Below are positions 61,373 through 64,000 of a DNA stretch of 64,000 bases, piece after piece. This stretch comes from Stieleria varia. GTDB lineage: Bacteria > Planctomycetota > Planctomycetia > Pirellulales > Pirellulaceae. Location: positions 4,216,001-4,280,000 of the forward strand of contig NZ_CP151726.1 of assembly GCF_038443385.1 (NCBI RefSeq), read 5' to 3'. The first letter of the stretch is position 1; each line of letters begins with the position of its first letter. A program made the position numbers and the translations under genes. The notes under the pieces were generated by a model that saw only the letters and a program-made list of their open reading frames with translations, ran no database searches and was not told where the DNA came from.

Positions 61373-62032
61373 TCAATCACCCAAGACCGCTTCGCCCCAC
61401 AGACTGGGGTCTTCCGCGACCGGGTATTCCGGCCCCAACGTCAAGGTTTGCCAACCCAACTCTCGGTCCACGACGGCGTAGTAAAGCCCGATTCGTGGTT
61501 GGTCATCCGGTTCAAATCCCGTCATCGCGGACTTGGGGATGATGCCACAGATCTCGTAACCGTCGTGACGCGGAAAGGCTTTGATCGGCAAGTCCGAAGC
61601 CGCAACCGGTTTGGGGTTTCCTCTGGCCCGGTTGATACCGATCAGCGAAGCAACCGGTTTTTCTCGTTGGGGGCCGCCGCCGGCCGGCATCCACAGAAAT
61701 CGATGACAGTACTGCGTCGCTCGGTGGATGTTGGGGCTGCAACGCGTGTCGATCCAAATGTGAAACCCGTCGCTCTCATCCAATCGCGTTTCGCGGCACC
61801 AAGGCAACTGACGTTTGCCGTTGACCAACACGTGAATCCCAATGCCCTCGGCGTTCCAAGCCAATCGCACGTCGGCGAACACCGGACGTTGAGCGAGCGC
61901 GCCGAAGGACGGCAGCCGACACGTCTCCGGCAGCTTCAAGCCTTTGACGGTCCAATCCAGTGGTGCTCTGCGCAATGTGACTTCGAACCGAAACAAAAAG
62001 GTCGGATCGATCAGTCTGTCATCCTTGGCCAA
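61373..62032 (-). CDS. CBM9/DOMON-like beta-sandwich protein
   Basis: 219 residues, no signal peptide. A beta-rich domain recalling CBM9-like/DOMON folds: FLFRFEVTLRRAPLDW, FADVRLAWNAEGIGIHVLVN, ETRLDESDGFHIWIDTR, HRFLWMPAGGG, GYEICGIIPKSAMTGFEPDD, RIGLYYAVVDRELGWQTL. The DESDGFHIWIDTR strand is the most telling. Conserved hypothetical in planctomycetes as far as I can judge; ligand unknown. It starts 9 nt after the aldo/keto reductase stop on the same strand, so the two are probably one operon. Confidence 0.65.
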   Translation of the reverse strand: MAKDDRLIDPTFLFRFEVTLRRAPLDWTVKGLKLPETCRLPSFGALAQRPVFADVRLAWNAEGIGIHVLVNGKRQLPWCRETRLDESDGFHIWIDTRCSPNIHRATQYCHRFLWMPAGGGPQREKPVASLIGINRARGNPKPVAASDLPIKAFPRHDGYEICGIIPKSAMTGFEPDDQPRIGLYYAVVDRELGWQTLTLGPEYPVAEDPSLWGEAVLGD

Positions 62033-62041
62033 CGTCGATGC

Positions 62042-63031
62042 TCACTCGTAGATTGGATAGAAAGTATTGAAAGCGGCTTCGGCAAAGTCGCCCGGATCGT
62101 TGAATCGTCGGTGACGGTCCAACGTGCTGATCGCGTTCATCTCGTCATCGGTTAATGCGATGTCGGCGATGGCGAGGTTCTCTCTCAAACGCTCCACACG
62201 CGACGTCTTTGGTACCACCGATGTTCCGCGTTGCACACCCCAACGCAGCAGGATTTGTGCGGGCGTGCGATCGTGATTGGCCGCGATTTCCTTCACAACG
62301 GGTTGCTCGATCACCGATTCCGCCGGCTCGGCCATGCCAAGCGAAAAGTACGACAATGCGCCCAGCGGCGAAAAACCGGTCACGTGAATCTGTGACTCGT
62401 TGCAGAATCGAATCAGTTTGTTCTGTGTCAAATACGGATGCAGCTCGATCTGCAGAACCGCCGGATGCGTGTCGCTGGACGCCATCAAGTCACGCAGTAG
62501 CGACGTGCCGAAGTTGCACACGCCGATTTCACGGACCAATCCCGCGTCGACCAACTCGTTCATCGCTTGCCAAGTCTCCCGGATCGGCACCGGGTCTTCC
62601 TTGATCCCAGGTTCCCCCGCATCGGGATCAAAAAACCAACCCGGCGGGTATCGTTTTTCAAAGGGCACGAAGGCTTGGGAGATCGGGAAGTGCATCAGGT
62701 AGAGGTCCAAGTGCTCCAATTGCAAGTCCCGGAGGCTACGTTCGCAGGCCGCTCGCACGTGTTCGGGGCGGTGATACGTATTCCACAGCTTGCTGGTCAC
62801 CCACAAGTCATCTCGTGAAGCGAGGCCATCGCCGATGGCCGACGCGATGCCTTCACCCGCTTGTTTCTCGTTGCCATAGTCACAGGCGGCGTCCAAGTGG
62901 CGGTAGCCGACTTTGATCGCATCACGGACAACGCCCGCCGTCGCGTCTTGGTCGATTTTCCACAGCCCCAGTCCGACCGACGGGATCTTGGAGCCACTGC
63001 GAAGAGAAAACGAAGGAACTGCGTCAGACAT
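62042..63031 (-). CDS. aldo/keto reductase
   Basis: 329 residues from ATG 63031, which gives the family start (FSLRSGSKIPSVGLGLWKID). NADPH-dependent carbonyl reductase fold with the full tetrad: Asp and Tyr in YRHLDAACDYGNEKQAG, Lys in WVTSKLWNTYH, His in DLYLMHFPI. Then IGVCNFGTSLLRDL, QIELHPYLTQNKLIRFC, LLRWGVQRGTSVVPKTSRVE for cofactor binding. Resembles xylose reductase/AKR2-like members in the LMHFPISQAFVPFE region and the C-terminal PIYE. Upstream of the CBM9-like gene. Confidence 0.95.
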   Translation of the reverse strand: MSDAVPSFSLRSGSKIPSVGLGLWKIDQDATAGVVRDAIKVGYRHLDAACDYGNEKQAGEGIASAIGDGLASRDDLWVTSKLWNTYHRPEHVRAACERSLRDLQLEHLDLYLMHFPISQAFVPFEKRYPPGWFFDPDAGEPGIKEDPVPIRETWQAMNELVDAGLVREIGVCNFGTSLLRDLMASSDTHPAVLQIELHPYLTQNKLIRFCNESQIHVTGFSPLGALSYFSLGMAEPAESVIEQPVVKEIAANHDRTPAQILLRWGVQRGTSVVPKTSRVERLRENLAIADIALTDDEMNAISTLDRHRRFNDPGDFAEAAFNTFYPIYE

Positions 63032-63121
63032 AACAAAGGGTGAATCAGAGGAGGAAGGAATTCGGTGGGACGATCCACGAGACCGGCCGCGACGGTAAAA
63101 TGCAATCAAATGGCGAAGGGC

Positions 63122-63191
63122 CTAGCCCGGATAATTCATAACCCGACGCGTAAGCGAGGGATACTCGGTTTAGTGAGCCGCAAGACGCTAG
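63122..63191. repeat. family B element, truncated
   Basis: CTAGCCCGGATAATTCATAA with the left hairpin arm, then TTTAGTGAGCCGCAAGACGCTAG. Its right part is replaced by the family C element starting at the shared CTAG. Confidence 0.75.
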
Positions 63192-63320
63192 TGCATCGTC
63201 CAGTCTTAGAACGTGGGTTCGGTAGATGAGCCGTTTTGGCGTTAGCCACGGTTTTCGTGACACAACCGTGGCTAACGCCAAAACGGCTAACCCCAAAATC
63301 AAGACCGGATGATGCACTAG
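63188..63320. mobile_element. family C palindromic element, single-unit form
   Basis: 133 bp, CTAG at both ends, same terminal repeats as 51804-52395. One 51-bp unit (63205-63255) and one inverted arm. A perfect 25-bp stem forms around a 10-nt loop (TTCGTGACAC). This is the likely ancestral form of the tenfold array. Confidence 0.88.
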
Positions 63321-63424
63321 CCCGGATAATTCATAACCCGACGCGTAAGCGACGGATACTCGGTAAATCCCTCGCTTACGCGTCGGGTTATGAAAAACAT
63401 TCCGCATGAATAATCCGCGCCTAG
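63317..63424. repeat. family B element, complete copy
   Basis: 108 bp from CTAGCCCGGATAATTCATAA to TGAATAATCCGCGCCTAG. The arms AACCCGACGCGTAAGCGACG and its mirror form a long hairpin. It shares its left CTAG with the family C element. Confidence 0.88.
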
Positions 63425-63565
63425 TGCTGCGTTCCTGAATTGACGTTGATTGGAAACGATACAAATACCAGCACGAAGCGCAAGCGAGTGAACAAAACGC
63501 CATGAATCACTCGCTTGCGCGTCGTGCTCGTATCAAAGCTCAACTCGCGATTCTGGCACTAACGG

Positions 63566-63625
63566 CCTACCCCACAGCGGCCTACCCCACAGCGGCTTGG
63601 ACTGCAGCGGGTTGGACTGCAGCGG
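63566..63625. repeat. four 15-bp tandem units
   Basis: CCTACCCCACAGCGG twice, then CTTGGACTGCAGCGG and GTTGGACTGCAGCGG. Open frames across this area (63425-63830) have repeat-derived composition (Trp/Ala/Pro), and I call no gene. Confidence 0.75.
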
Positions 63626-63831
63626 TGTCCATCGCCGTGAAATCGATCTCGCGTCATCCATTGTGTGCCAGCGGGCAACGCACGACCATGCCTCCCCGTC
63701 AAGAAACCCCGGTTCACGGAAAACTTGGCGTAAACCATCAAGTCGATGACACGGTCCCGAACGTCGCATCCCCATCCAGGGCGTTGCCATGATTCCGGCG
63801 AATTGGTACGTTTTTGGGTCCGCGAATTGCT

Positions 63832-63936
63832 GTACGTCAGTCTTTCCAGACTGACATACCCCCAACCCGTACGTCAGCCTTTCCAGGCTGACATACACCC
63901 CGTACACCGCATGTCAGGCTAGAAAGCCTGACGTAC
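63832..63936. repeat. three family G hairpins
   Basis: GTACGTCAGTCTTTCCAGAC at 63832, GTACGTCAGCCTTTCCAGGC at 63869, and an inverted copy at 63911-63936. The first two carry compensatory T/A versus C/G changes in both arms, which argues for selection on the hairpin. Remaining bases to 64000: nothing recognisable. Confidence 0.88.
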
Positions 63937-64000
63937 TACCTGTCCCAACACACACAGACTGCCGCTGCGGCGGAATTTCAACGTGATCGCTCCCCATCGC

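Noticed and set aside
61490-61540. tRNA T-loop-like GGTTCAAATCCC
   Set aside because: It lies inside the CBM9-like coding sequence and no acceptor stem or anticodon arm can be drawn around it.
63425-63907. Possible small genes near the window end
   Set aside because: The frames are built from 15-bp tandem units and family G hairpins, with no start signals.

Overview
The window looks like chromosomal DNA of a Pirellulaceae-type planctomycete (Rhodopirellula or a close relative). The support is taxon-typical: three gene pairs of the planctomycete cytochrome type (PSCyt/DUF1549/DUF1553 with DUF1501, twice; DUF1592/1588/1585 with DUF1552, once), a subtilase with the planctomycete extracellular N-terminal motif and a dockerin-like tail, a PEP-CTERM protein, a very large Ser/Thr kinase with a transmembrane segment and TPRs, a caspase-FGE fusion, and many genes without a Shine-Dalgarno sequence. 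I see no rRNA, tRNA, CRISPR array, phage or intact insertion sequence.

Layout. 1-2.6 kb: end of a Flp/Tad pilus region, with a 36-residue membrane microprotein and two Flp pilin genes whose mature products are identical, then a secreted SGNH hydrolase. 2.7-9.8 kb: housekeeping genes (thiD2-thiE fusion, small TPR protein, ppdK, cysS, ruvC). 9.9-19.6 kb: signalling and surface genes on the minus strand (kinase, subtilase, PEP-CTERM protein). 19.8-22.1 kb: an unassigned pair, a zinc-knuckle/sigma-like protein followed by a SLATT/DUF4231-like membrane protein. 22.6-27.2 kb: first cytochrome/DUF1501 pair. 27.3-31.6 kb: caspase-FGE protein, ExeA-like ATPase and a membrane protein. 31.7-34.0 kb: trpF and ahcY, the latter with a 241-nt leader and a clear terminator. 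34.3-44.2 kb: second cytochrome/DUF1501 pair, xth, then the DUF1588-type/DUF1552 pair. 44.3-51.2 kb: gluQ, a bifunctional nuclease family gene, panC, UDP-glucuronate decarboxylase, an ABC-2 exporter and a DUF2141 protein. 52.4-61.0 kb: BcsL/CelD-like acyltransferase, sufU-sufS, a lone groES, a 1102-residue orphan overlapping rnpA. 61.4-63.0 kb: CBM9/DOMON-like protein and an aldo/keto reductase.

The most unusual aspect is the non-coding fraction. At least six families of short palindromic repeats are scattered between genes. Several are bounded by the self-complementary tetranucleotide CTAG. They are nested in each other, and in one case a 51-bp internal unit is amplified exactly tenfold. Repeatedly they sit exactly on gene ends, so that the stop codon of the gene lies inside the repeat: thiD2-thiE, the first DUF1501 gene, the DUF1552 gene, gluQ and the BcsL-like gene. 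This resembles REP/RAYT or MITE biology, but no transposase is in the window. It is the best candidate here for an undescribed system.

Functional links inferred from order: subtilase then kinase on one strand with a short gap; each cytochrome gene followed by its DUF1501/DUF1552 partner; ABC ATPase then permease; sufU then sufS; cysS overlapping ruvC; the 1102-residue orphan overlapping rnpA.
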